Part shown: in pieces, positions 6,739 through 12,681 of the stretch
Layout of the letters: each line of letters opens with the position of its first letter
Numbering within the stretch: position 1 is the stretch's first letter
Assembly (NCBI GenBank): GCA_027618855.1
Contig: JAQCID010000010.1
Span: 1 to 12,681, forward strand
Length of the DNA stretch: 12,681 nucleotides
Source of the DNA: Bacteroidota bacterium
GTDB lineage: Bacteria; Bacteroidota; Bacteroidia; Flavobacteriales_D; Sanyastnellaceae
Reading direction: 5' to 3'
Translations under genes and position numbers: made by a program
The notes under the pieces: model-generated
The model's input: only the letters and a program-made list of their open reading frames with translations
Database searches by the model: none
What the model was told of the DNA's origin: nothing

Positions 6739-7742
6739 TTCAAACAGATATTTTGATAATTGGTGCAGGTCCATGTGGTTTATTTACTGTTTTTGAAGCT
6801 GGCTTGCTGAAGTTGAGATGCCATCTAATTGATTCCCTTCCTCATCCAGGGGGTCAGTGTACAGAAATTTACCCGAAGAAACCTATTTACGATATTCCAG
6901 CCTATCCCTCTATACTTGCGGGTGAACTTACCGAGCGTTTAATGGAACAGATCGAGCCTTTTTCTCCCGGTTTCACACTCGGCGAAAGAGCAGAGATCAT
7001 AGAAAAGGATGAAGACGGTCAGTTTGTGGTAACGACGAATAGAGGGACCAAGCATCGTGCCCCGATTATTGCTATTGCTGCAGGATTGGGATGTTTTGAG
7101 CCCCGTAAGCCGCCTGTTGAAAATCTTGCGTCGTATGAAGACAAGGGCGTTGAGTATATTATTAAAGATCCAGAGTTCTACAGAGGTAAAAAAGTCGTGA
7201 TCTCTGGAGGCGGAGATTCTGCACTTGATTGGACCATTTTCTTGACAGAAGGTGTCGCCTCTGACGTAACCCTCGTTCATCGTCGTCCAAGTTTCAGAGG
7301 TCATCCGGACAGCGTACAAAAGGTGTTGGATCTTGCAGAAGCTGGAAAAATAAACCTCATCACAAATGCTGAAGTCGTGGGTGTTTCAGGTGATGGGAAC
7401 TTAAACGCATTGGAAGTAAAGCATACAACTGATGGGATGATGTCCATTTCAACAGACCACTGGATTCCTCTTTTCGGATTGAGTCCCAAGCTGGGACCTA
7501 TTGCAGAATGGAATCTCAATATTTCTAAAAACGCGATTGAAGTAGATACGTTTGACTATTCTACAAATGTTCCGGGGATCTATGCCATCGGTGACATTAA
7601 TAACTATCCTGGTAAATTAAAGTTGATCCTTTGTGGTTTTCATGAGGCCACTCTGATGGTCCAAAGCGCATATAAAAGAATTTTCCCAGATAAGAATTTG
7701 GTCTTGAAGTATACTACTGTCACTGGAAAACCCAGTTTGTAA
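6735..7742 (+). CDS. Ferredoxin-NADP(+) reductase, thioredoxin-reductase-like type
   Basis: A 335-residue FAD-dependent oxidoreductase of the TrxR-like ferredoxin-NADP reductase group (YumC/FNR2). The FAD-binding loop is IIGAGPCGLF (8-17), followed by HPGGQCTEIYP (37-47), which is typical of this group. The NADPH domain has ISGGGDSALDW (156-166) and VHRR (181-184), whose arginines contact the NADP 2'-phosphate. The second FAD motif is GIYAIGD (281-287). The redox CxxC that true thioredoxin reductases carry shortly before GGGDSA is absent: residues 135-157 contain no cysteine, so thioredoxin reduction is unlikely. The enzyme should exchange electrons between NADPH and the [2Fe-2S] ferredoxin encoded 21 bases downstream. 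Its ATG overlaps the nfu stop, linking it to Fe-S handling. Direction of electron flow in vivo is inferred to be towards ferredoxin. Confidence 0.92.
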   Translation: MIQTDILIIGAGPCGLFTVFEAGLLKLRCHLIDSLPHPGGQCTEIYPKKPIYDIPAYPSILAGELTERLMEQIEPFSPGFTLGERAEIIEKDEDGQFVVTTNRGTKHRAPIIAIAAGLGCFEPRKPPVENLASYEDKGVEYIIKDPEFYRGKKVVISGGGDSALDWTIFLTEGVASDVTLVHRRPSFRGHPDSVQKVLDLAEAGKINLITNAEVVGVSGDGNLNALEVKHTTDGMMSISTDHWIPLFGLSPKLGPIAEWNLNISKNAIEVDTFDYSTNVPGIYAIGDINNYPGKLKLILCGFHEATLMVQSAYKRIFPDKNLVLKYTTVTGKPSL

Positions 7743-7763
7743 GATCTATTTGAATTTTGTGCC

Positions 7764-8090
7764 ATGGATGATATGATCAAAGTATTCGTGATAGACAGAG
7801 ATGAGAAGCGTCACGAATTAGATGCTCCTACGGATATGAATATGAACATGATGGAGCTCTGTAAGAGCTATGATCTTCCTGTGGAAGGCACATGTGGAGG
7901 TATGGCGATGTGTGCAAGCTGCCACATGTATGTTCTAAGTTCTCACGAAATATCAGAACGGTCGGAAGACGAGGAGGATATGCTAGATGAAGCGTTTTTT
8001 GTGGAGGACAATAGCCGTCTGGGATGCCAAATCAAACTTGCTGCAGATCTAGATGGCCTTGAGGTAAGACTGGCTCCAGTAGGTTCGTAG
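7764..8090 (+). CDS. [2Fe-2S] ferredoxin, adrenodoxin type
   Basis: A 108-residue small electron carrier. The cluster ligands are C44, C50, C53 and C88 in the pattern C-x5-C-x2-C...C (CGGMAMCASC at 44-53; SRLGCQIK at 84-91), which is the adrenodoxin/Fdx (ISC-type) arrangement and not the plant type (C-x4-C-x2-C). The acidic stretch SEDEEDMLDEAFFVEDNSR (67-85) is the usual interaction surface for a reductase. The first Met at 7764 is followed by another at 7773 (codon 4); either could be used. It is the last gene of the plus-strand run, and its natural partner is the FNR-type reductase immediately upstream. In ISC systems ferredoxin supplies electrons for cluster formation, and the neighbouring mrp and nfu genes fit that role. 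The TAG stop at 8088-8090 is only two bases from the convergent phosphatase stop. Confidence 0.94.
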   Translation: MDDMIKVFVIDRDEKRHELDAPTDMNMNMMELCKSYDLPVEGTCGGMAMCASCHMYVLSSHEISERSEDEEDMLDEAFFVEDNSRLGCQIKLAADLDGLEVRLAPVGS

Positions 8091-8095
8091 ATCTA
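8088..8095. other. Convergent stop codons forming an 8-base palindrome
   Basis: The ferredoxin stop TAG (8088-8090) and the phosphatase stop (CTA on the plus strand, 8093-8095) are separated by two bases, so that TAGATCTA forms a perfect palindrome. No longer stem or T-tract extends from it, so it is not a convincing terminator; each transcript must run into the opposite gene before ending. Confidence 0.4.
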
Positions 8096-8893
8096 TCTGT
8101 TTCCAACTCCTGGGTTAAGTAATCTCCCAGATTCAATAAGCTTGGCGAGTATTTCGGAAGTCTCAAGTTCCTTTACAGCGACGATGTGGTGCGGTGCATG
8201 TGTATCAGAACATACCATTCTAATCCATCCCTGATCTACGGCATGGTTCGCTGTTTCTTTCGCCAACTCGCCATAATTCCCTACAAGTGTTGCCGCGTTT
8301 ACAGTAAGGATGACTCCTTGTGAGTGTAGACTTTCAAGTTTGCTTCTGTCCATATGCCAGTACGGATACCTTGCACAGTGCGCCACCACAGGTGTGATTC
8401 CAGATGTCTGCATCTTAAATATGGCCTCTGTCAAAAGCTCATCATTGGGCGCTTCGTGAAAGGCAAATTCAAAGAGAAGCATTTCGTGTTTGTCTCCGTT
8501 GAGCGGGTCTACGCAAGGGAAGGTAAGAAGCTTATCGGGGTTTTCTAAAAGCTCAATAAAAGAGGTGTCGAGGAAATATTCGGCAGCTAGAATGAATGTT
8601 AGAGATGGGAATCGTTTGGCAACCTCCAGTTTTAATTCATAAAAACGTGGCTGTAAAATATCCGGCGTATTCGGATACAAATCTGACATAATATGTGGAG
8701 TGGTCACCAACGTTTCGAAGCCCAAATGATGGAGTCTGGAAATTAACGCGAGGGCAGAGGTCATGTCAGGTGCTCCGTCATCTACTCCTGGCACCAAATG
8801 GCTGTGAACATCAGCAACCAGAAGTTTTAAATCGTTTTTGACCCCACCTTGAGATGGGCTCTTGCGAAATAGATTCCTTAGAAAAGCAAGCAT
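8093..8893 (-). CDS. CpsB/CapC/YwqE-type PHP-domain tyrosine-protein phosphatase
   Basis: A metal-dependent phosphatase of the PHP superfamily, 266 residues from ATG 8893. A GTG one codon upstream is also possible. The ATG overlaps the rfbB stop as TGATG, so the two are probably translationally coupled. Metal-binding and catalytic motifs are in order: DVHSHLVPGVDDGA (28-41 counting from the ATG), TTPHIMSDLYPN (64-75), E105 in AAEYF, AHCARYPYW (171-179; family AHPERY, here with CA in place of PE), and CSDTHAPHH (228-236). Characterised members (CpsB in streptococci, YwqE in Bacillus) remove phosphate from the tyrosine-rich tail of BY-type kinases that control capsule or exopolysaccharide chain length and export. 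Its position as the last gene of the sugar-nucleotide block fits that role. No Wzc-like kinase lies in the window, so the substrate is inferred. Confidence 0.88.
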   Translation of the reverse strand: MLAFLRNLFRKSPSQGGVKNDLKLLVADVHSHLVPGVDDGAPDMTSALALISRLHHLGFETLVTTPHIMSDLYPNTPDILQPRFYELKLEVAKRFPSLTFILAAEYFLDTSFIELLENPDKLLTFPCVDPLNGDKHEMLLFEFAFHEAPNDELLTEAIFKMQTSGITPVVAHCARYPYWHMDRSKLESLHSQGVILTVNAATLVGNYGELAKETANHAVDQGWIRMVCSDTHAPHHIVAVKELETSEILAKLIESGRLLNPGVGNR

Positions 8894-9993
8894 CACTTTC
8901 CGTAATGCTGTTCGTAGTATTTTTCATATTCCCCCGACACAACTTTATTCAGCCATTCGGAGTTTTCCAAATACCAAGTCACTGTTTTTTCTAAACCCAC
9001 TTCAAAAGTTTCGCTCGGTTTCCACCCCAATTCTCTTTCTATTTTCGACGCATCTATCGCGTATCTGTGGTCGTGTCCAGCACGGTCTTTTACAAAGGTA
9101 ATTAGACCATCAGAACTGCCCTTCGGGCGCTGTAGCTTTTCATCAACGACTTGAATAAGATATTTCACCAAATCAATGTTCGACCACTCGTTAAGTCCTC
9201 CGATGTTGTAAGTAGAACCTGAAGCACCTTGATGTAGGATGAGATCTATCGCGTTTGCGTGGTCCTCAACGTATAGCCAGTCTCTGACATTCAGCCCCTG
9301 GCCATACACAGGAAGGCTTTTTTGATCGCAGATGTTTTTGATCATCAGCGGAATAAGTTTTTCCGGAAACTGGTTTGCGCCATAATTGTTTGAGCAATTG
9401 CTGATGACAATAGGCATGCCATAGGTATGGTGGTATGCCCTTGCGATGTGATCGCTGGATGCTTTCGATGCACTATACGGACTTCTGGGGTCGTAGGAAG
9501 TCGTTTCAGAAAAAAGGCCTTCTTCTCCGAGCGAACCATAGACTTCATCTGTCGATATGTGGTAAAAGACATTTTTGAGATTGTGGTTTGTACTGCCTGT
9601 TTCGGCATTTTTAAACGCACCATTTTCATGAATCCAATGCGCCTTAGCTACCTCTAACAAAGCAGCCGTCCCAAGGATATTTGTTTCTAAAAAAGCACCT
9701 GGATTTGCGATGCTCCTGTCCACATGACTTTCCGCTGCAAGATGAACAACGGCATCAAAATTGTGTTTTTTAAAAAGGTTTATAAGGAGATCTCTGTCGC
9801 AGATGTTACCTTTCACAAAGGCATAGTTTTCCGAATGCTCTATGTCCGAAATGTTTTCTAGATTCCCGGCATAGGTGAGAAGGTCTAGGTTCACAATATT
9901 CGTTTCAGGATATTTGTTTGTGAGTCTCCGAACCACATGAGAGCCAATAAATCCGGCTCCTCCAGTGACCAATATGTTTTTAAAAGATCTCAT
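8893..9993 (-). CDS. rfbB: dTDP-glucose 4,6-dehydratase
   Basis: A 366-residue extended short-chain dehydrogenase/reductase that converts dTDP-D-glucose to dTDP-4-keto-6-deoxy-D-glucose, the entry to rhamnose and other deoxysugars. Visible features are the NAD loop VTGGAGFIGSH (9-19), HLAAESHVDRSI (84-95, typical of RmlB), the catalytic STDEVYG (147-153, with the D149/E150 pair used for water elimination), the YSASK motif (Y173, K177), the substrate loop NNYGANQFPEKLIP (202-215), and VYGQGLNVRDWLYVEDH (229-245). The full-length sequence favours RmlB over a UDP-sugar epimerase. The gene lies 6 bases after the UDP-sugar dehydrogenase and overlaps the phosphatase start by one base. rmlA, rmlC and rmlD are absent from the window, so the downstream fate of the product (rhamnose or an amino sugar) is not visible here. 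Confidence 0.95.
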   Translation of the reverse strand: MRSFKNILVTGGAGFIGSHVVRRLTNKYPETNIVNLDLLTYAGNLENISDIEHSENYAFVKGNICDRDLLINLFKKHNFDAVVHLAAESHVDRSIANPGAFLETNILGTAALLEVAKAHWIHENGAFKNAETGSTNHNLKNVFYHISTDEVYGSLGEEGLFSETTSYDPRSPYSASKASSDHIARAYHHTYGMPIVISNCSNNYGANQFPEKLIPLMIKNICDQKSLPVYGQGLNVRDWLYVEDHANAIDLILHQGASGSTYNIGGLNEWSNIDLVKYLIQVVDEKLQRPKGSSDGLITFVKDRAGHDHRYAIDASKIERELGWKPSETFEVGLEKTVTWYLENSEWLNKVVSGEYEKYYEQHYGK

Positions 9994-9999
9994 CCTGTT

Positions 10000-11307
10000 C
10001 TATAGACTCCAGTAGTCAAGGTTTTTAATGCGGTTGCGATAGATGCCCTTTAAATCGACAAGGACGCCATTGCCTCCTTCCATAAAGAGAGACAGATCCT
10101 CTTCTGTAAGGTGAGCGTATTCGTCATGGTTTACAGCAACAATCACTGCGTGGTATACTCCCTTTTCAGGTTTCTTGCAGAGTTCAATCCCATATTCACG
10201 CAGAACTTCATCGGGTTGAGCCATGGGATCTACGACATCGACTTTGACGTTGAAGGATTCCAGCTCGGAGATGACATCGATGACTTTTGTGTTTCGAATA
10301 TCCTCTACGTTTTCTTTAAAGGTAAGTCCCATGACCAAAACCCTTGCGCCCAGTGCATTTACACCTCGTGCCAAGATCTTCTTTACGGTTTGTTTCCCGA
10401 CATAAAACCCCATGCTGTCGTTAATATATCTGGCAGAGTTGATCACTTTTGCGTGATATCCCATTTTGCTCGATTTCCAAGTGAGGTAATAAGGATCTAT
10501 CCCTATGCAATGACCACCTACAAGTCCTGGCTTAAAAGGGAGGAAATTCCATTTCGTGCCTGCAGCTTCGAGAACTTCGTATGTATTAATCCCCACTTTA
10601 TTGAAGATGATACTGAGCTCATTTACGAGTGCGATGTTGAGGTCTCTTTGTGTGTTTTCAATAATCTTACTTGCCTCAGCGACTTTGATGCAGCTTACTT
10701 GATGTATTCCTGCACTTACGACCAGTTCGTATACTCTGGCGACTTGCTCGGTGGACTCTTCGTCTCCCGCGCCCACTACTTTCACGATGGTATCTAGTGT
10801 GTGTACTTTGTCACCTGGGTTAATTCTTTCGGGTGAGTATCCGACCTTAAAGTCAACGCCAAATTTCAATCCACTTACCTTTTCCAATACAGGGATGCAA
10901 TCCTCTTCGGTACATCCAGGATATACTGTGCTCTCGTATACGACGTAGTCGCCTTTCTTGAGTATAGCCCCCAGTGTGGTAGACGCCGAAATAAGCGGCT
11001 TTAAATCTGGCTGATGAGAGGGGTTAATGGGTGTAGGAACGGCCACAATGTGAAAGTCTGCATTTTTTAAATCTTCAGATTTTGCAGTGAATGTGATGTC
11101 ACAACCCTCAAATTCTTCGGGTTCAATTTCACCAGAAGGATCCACTCCTTCTTTCATCATGTTGATTCTCTCCTCATTGATGTCAAAACCTATGACGCGG
11201 ACTTTTTTTGCGAAAGCCAATGCAATAGGCAACCCTACATATCCAAGACCTACAACACTTATGGTTGCCTTTCCTGAAGTTAATTTTTGGTACATGCTAT
11301 TTAACAT
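10000..11307 (-). CDS. UDP-N-acetylhexosamine 6-dehydrogenase (WbpO/TviB-like)
   Basis: A 435-residue nucleotide-sugar dehydrogenase that oxidises C6 of a UDP-HexNAc to the uronic acid in two NAD+-dependent steps. The NAD loop is VGLGYVGLP (19-27). YESTVYPGCTEE (124-135) follows, with VAEASKIIENTQRDLNIALVNE spanning 209-230 (K214 near the active site). The catalytic cysteine C267 lies in GLVGGHCIGIDPYYL (261-275). The C-terminal domain has MGLTFKENVEDIRNT (326-340). The 'GLVGGHCIGIDPYYLT' version resembles WbpO/TviB/VipA (UDP-GalNAc or UDP-GlcNAc) more than Ugd for UDP-glucose; the exact sugar cannot be read off. The start at 11307 overlaps the stop of the WbpD-like gene by 7 bases; a second Met at codon 5 (11295) would remove the overlap. 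Its product could feed the WbpD-type pathway encoded upstream. Confidence 0.9.
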   Translation of the reverse strand: MLNSMYQKLTSGKATISVVGLGYVGLPIALAFAKKVRVIGFDINEERINMMKEGVDPSGEIEPEEFEGCDITFTAKSEDLKNADFHIVAVPTPINPSHQPDLKPLISASTTLGAILKKGDYVVYESTVYPGCTEEDCIPVLEKVSGLKFGVDFKVGYSPERINPGDKVHTLDTIVKVVGAGDEESTEQVARVYELVVSAGIHQVSCIKVAEASKIIENTQRDLNIALVNELSIIFNKVGINTYEVLEAAGTKWNFLPFKPGLVGGHCIGIDPYYLTWKSSKMGYHAKVINSARYINDSMGFYVGKQTVKKILARGVNALGARVLVMGLTFKENVEDIRNTKVIDVISELESFNVKVDVVDPMAQPDEVLREYGIELCKKPEKGVYHAVIVAVNHDEYAHLTEEDLSLFMEGGNGVLVDLKGIYRNRIKNLDYWSL

Positions 11308-11885
11308 GGCTGAATTTCTTTTTCATTTTCCAATCGAAATTTCGCTCCTGATTCAGAACAAACCGCAATTTTATTTTCTCCAAACTCAAGCTTACATCCG
11401 TGTGGTGACATCCATCCCGCAAATCGAGCGGGGTTTCCAATCACCAAAGCGTAAGGAGGGACGTCGTGGGTCACAACGGATCCCGCGCCTATGAAGGCGA
11501 AGTCGCCCAAAGTCGTACCGCAAATAACAGTGGCATTTGCGCCCACAGTGACTCCGTTTCCCACCTTCGTAGGTGCGTAGGCGTCACGCCTTACTATTGC
11601 ACTGCGGGGATTGATGACATTTGTGAAGACACAACTCGGTCCGAGGAAAACGTCGTCGCCCAGAGTGACGCCTTGGTATAGGCTTACATTGTTCTGTATT
11701 TTACAATTCGATCCCGTAGTGACGCCCGATGCGACGAAAGAGTTTTGGCCCAGAGATGTACCTTTACCGAGCCGTGCGTTTTTCATCACATGGCAAAAAT
11801 GCCAAACCTTGACTCCTTCTCCAAGCTCGGCTCCCTCATCAATGACGGCACTTTCGTGCACGTAGGCGCTCCCGAAATGTGACAC
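11301..11885 (-). CDS. WbpD-like UDP-sugar N-acetyltransferase (left-handed beta-helix)
   Basis: An acyltransferase of the hexapeptide-repeat family, close to WbpD, which acetylates the 3-amino group of UDP-GlcNAc(3NH2)A using acetyl-CoA. Most of residues 8-150 consists of repeats of the [LIV]-G-x-x-x type that form a triangular beta-helix. Family-typical segments are VWHFCHV (27-33), LGQNSFV, KIQNNVSLY, VFTNVINPRSAIVRRDAY (with the conserved NPRS) and the closing NPARFAGWMS. The frame is open back to an ATG at 12011, but that start would overlap the upstream gene by 80 bases and add 42 residues unlike the family. GTG 11885, giving MSHFGSAYVHESAV and 194 residues, lies 46 bases after the upstream stop and fits the usual WbpD N-terminus and length. 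A ~30-residue tail after GWMS carries two cysteines (C-S-E-S-G). WbpB, WbpE and WbpI partners are not in the window. Confidence 0.85.
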   Translation of the reverse strand: MSHFGSAYVHESAVIDEGAELGEGVKVWHFCHVMKNARLGKGTSLGQNSFVASGVTTGSNCKIQNNVSLYQGVTLGDDVFLGPSCVFTNVINPRSAIVRRDAYAPTKVGNGVTVGANATVICGTTLGDFAFIGAGSVVTHDVPPYALVIGNPARFAGWMSPHGCKLEFGENKIAVCSESGAKFRLENEKEIQPC

Positions 11886-11931
11886 TTCGCTTTTGGCTTC
11901 GGATGCGAGGGTTGAGGACGCTTTTTGCGCG

Positions 11932-12681
11932 CTATTTTTTGATATATGCGGCAAAATCTTTGTGTTCGTTTTTATGCAGATCTTCTTTTGAAAGCGTGCG
12001 GAAGTATTCAAATGTTCGTCGAAGTCCTTCTGCGCGATCTATCGTTGGGGACCAATTTAGAACTTCTTTTGCTCTTGTGATGTCTGGACGTCGCTTTTTC
12101 GGATCGTCCGTTGGAAGATCTTTGTGTACAATCTTCACATTTGCCCCAGTTAACTTCAGGACTTCTTTTGCAAAATCCAGAATCGTTATTTCTACAGGAT
12201 TCCCCAGATTTACAGGCCTGGTTTCCTCACTGAAATGCAATTTATAAATGCCTTCTATTAAATCATCGACATAACAAAAACTCCTCGTTTGGGATCCATC
12301 TCCGAAGACGGTGATGTTTTCGCCCCGTATGCTTTGGCCTATAAATGCGGGAAGAGCACGACCGTCATTCAATCGCATCCGTGGTCCATAGGTGTTGAAA
12401 ATACGCGCAATACGCGTCTCGATGCCATGGTAGGTATGATACGCAGTTGTAATTGCTTCCTGGAATCTTTTCGCTTCATCATACACACCTCTAGGTCCTA
12501 CCGGATTTACGCTCCCCCAATACTCTTCTGTTTGGGGATGTACCTCTGGGTCGCCGTAAACTTCACTGGTAGAGGCGATGGTTATGCGCGCGCCTTTGTC
12601 CTTCGCTAGTCCCAACAGGCGGTGAATTCCGATCGACCCCACTTTTAAAGTTTGGATAGGAATTCTCAAATAATCTATGGG
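11932..12681 (-). CDS. UDP-glucuronate decarboxylase-like SDR epimerase (N-terminus cut off)
   Basis: The last 249 residues of an extended SDR enzyme; the frame stays open to the window edge (first in-window residues [15 protein letters not shown]), so the NAD-binding GxxGxxG and the start are missing. A TTG at 12669 is internal. Residues counted from the first one in the window: STSEVYGDP (37-45), [11 protein letters not shown] (62-72, with Y67 and K71), [20 protein letters not shown] (92-111), [19 protein letters not shown] (126-144) and [11 protein letters not shown] (157-167). This set is characteristic of UDP-xylose synthase/UXS-like proteins, which oxidise C4 of UDP-GlcA and decarboxylate it. 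The Bacteroidota homologues with the HKDFAAYIK ending are usually near polysaccharide genes and may have other activities. The stop TAG is followed by 46 bases before the chosen start of the WbpD-like gene. Confidence 0.88.
   Translation of the reverse strand, partial: PIDYLRIPIQTLKVGSIGIHRLLGLAKDKGARITIASTSEVYGDPEVHPQTEEYWGSVNPVGPRGVYDEAKRFQEAITTAYHTYHGIETRIARIFNTYGPRMRLNDGRALPAFIGQSIRGENITVFGDGSQTRSFCYVDDLIEGIYKLHFSEETRPVNLGNPVEITILDFAKEVLKLTGANVKIVHKDLPTDDPKKRRPDITRAKEVLNWSPTIDRAEGLRRTFEYFRTLSKEDLHKNEHKDFAAYIKK

Noticed and set aside
6735..7742. Calling the flavoprotein a thioredoxin reductase
   Set aside because: The redox-active CxxC ahead of GGGDSA is missing and a ferredoxin gene follows, so ferredoxin-NADP reductase is the better call.
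10111..10797. Long open frame (228 codons) on the plus strand, antisense to the UDP-HexNAc dehydrogenase
   Set aside because: It lies wholly within a well-supported gene, is Cys/Phe/Tyr-rich in the way of antisense translations, and shows no recognisable domain.
11087..11494. Open frame on the plus strand spanning the dehydrogenase/WbpD junction
   Set aside because: Antisense to two convincing genes; no family resemblance.
1..12681. Search for tRNAs, CRISPR arrays, insertion sequences, phage genes, toxin-antitoxin or defence modules
   Set aside because: None seen by eye: the window is nearly all housekeeping and sugar-nucleotide genes with gaps of about 54 bases or less.

Overview
The window is a densely coding piece of a bacterial chromosome. 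It most likely comes from a Bacteroidota, probably Flavobacteriales. This rests on recalled family resemblance, not a search: the ExbD tail, the Mrp ATPase lacking the CxxC motif, the short alkyltransferase-like protein with PAHR, the mrp-nfu-FNR-ferredoxin cluster and the UXS-like epimerase ending in a KDF(A/S)xYIK tail all look like the versions seen in that group. No gene-free stretch exceeds about 54 bases. No tRNA, rRNA, CRISPR array or insertion sequence was seen, and no gene looks broken. Two genes are cut by the window edges, exbD at the left and the UXS-like epimerase at the right.

Layout. (1) 1-360, plus strand: C-terminal part of an ExbD/TolR-type energy-coupling protein. (2) 370-4317, minus strand, four closely packed genes in transcription order: GT28/MurG-like glycosyltransferase, tadA (tRNA adenosine deaminase), mgtE (Mg2+ channel/transporter), and a SerA-like D-2-hydroxyacid dehydrogenase. 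(3) 4318-4371: a 54-base divergent gap holding two matches to the Bacteroidota -7 promoter motif on the plus strand. (4) 4372-8090, plus strand, six genes: trmB (tRNA m7G46 methyltransferase), an alkyltransferase-like DNA-lesion-binding protein, mrp (Fe-S carrier ATPase), a NifU C-terminal-domain protein, a thioredoxin-reductase-like ferredoxin-NADP reductase, and an adrenodoxin-like [2Fe-2S] ferredoxin. (5) 8093-12681, minus strand: surface-polysaccharide genes in transcription order UXS-like epimerase (partial), WbpD-like N-acetyltransferase, WbpO/TviB-like UDP-HexNAc dehydrogenase, rfbB (dTDP-glucose 4,6-dehydratase) and a CpsB/YwqE-type PHP phosphatase.

How the genes work together. Block 4 combines Fe-S cluster handling (Mrp plus Nfu, joined by a 4-base ATGA overlap) with an electron chain (NADPH to FNR to ferredoxin), and the reductase gene is joined to nfu by another ATGA overlap. 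Co-translation implies a shared job, most simply cluster assembly or transfer with reducing power supplied. Block 5 makes activated sugars (UDP-uronic acids, dTDP-4-keto-6-deoxyglucose and, if the missing WbpB/WbpE/WbpI partners lie upstream, a 2,3-diacetamido uronic acid). It ends with a phosphatase of the type that controls capsule/EPS export kinases. The locus clearly continues past the right edge.

I found no convincing evidence for a wholly new system. The points most worth a second look are the cysteine-poor Mrp beside a small CxxC Nfu protein, the Cys-to-Ala alkyltransferase-like protein in the same gene run, and the incomplete WbpD pathway.
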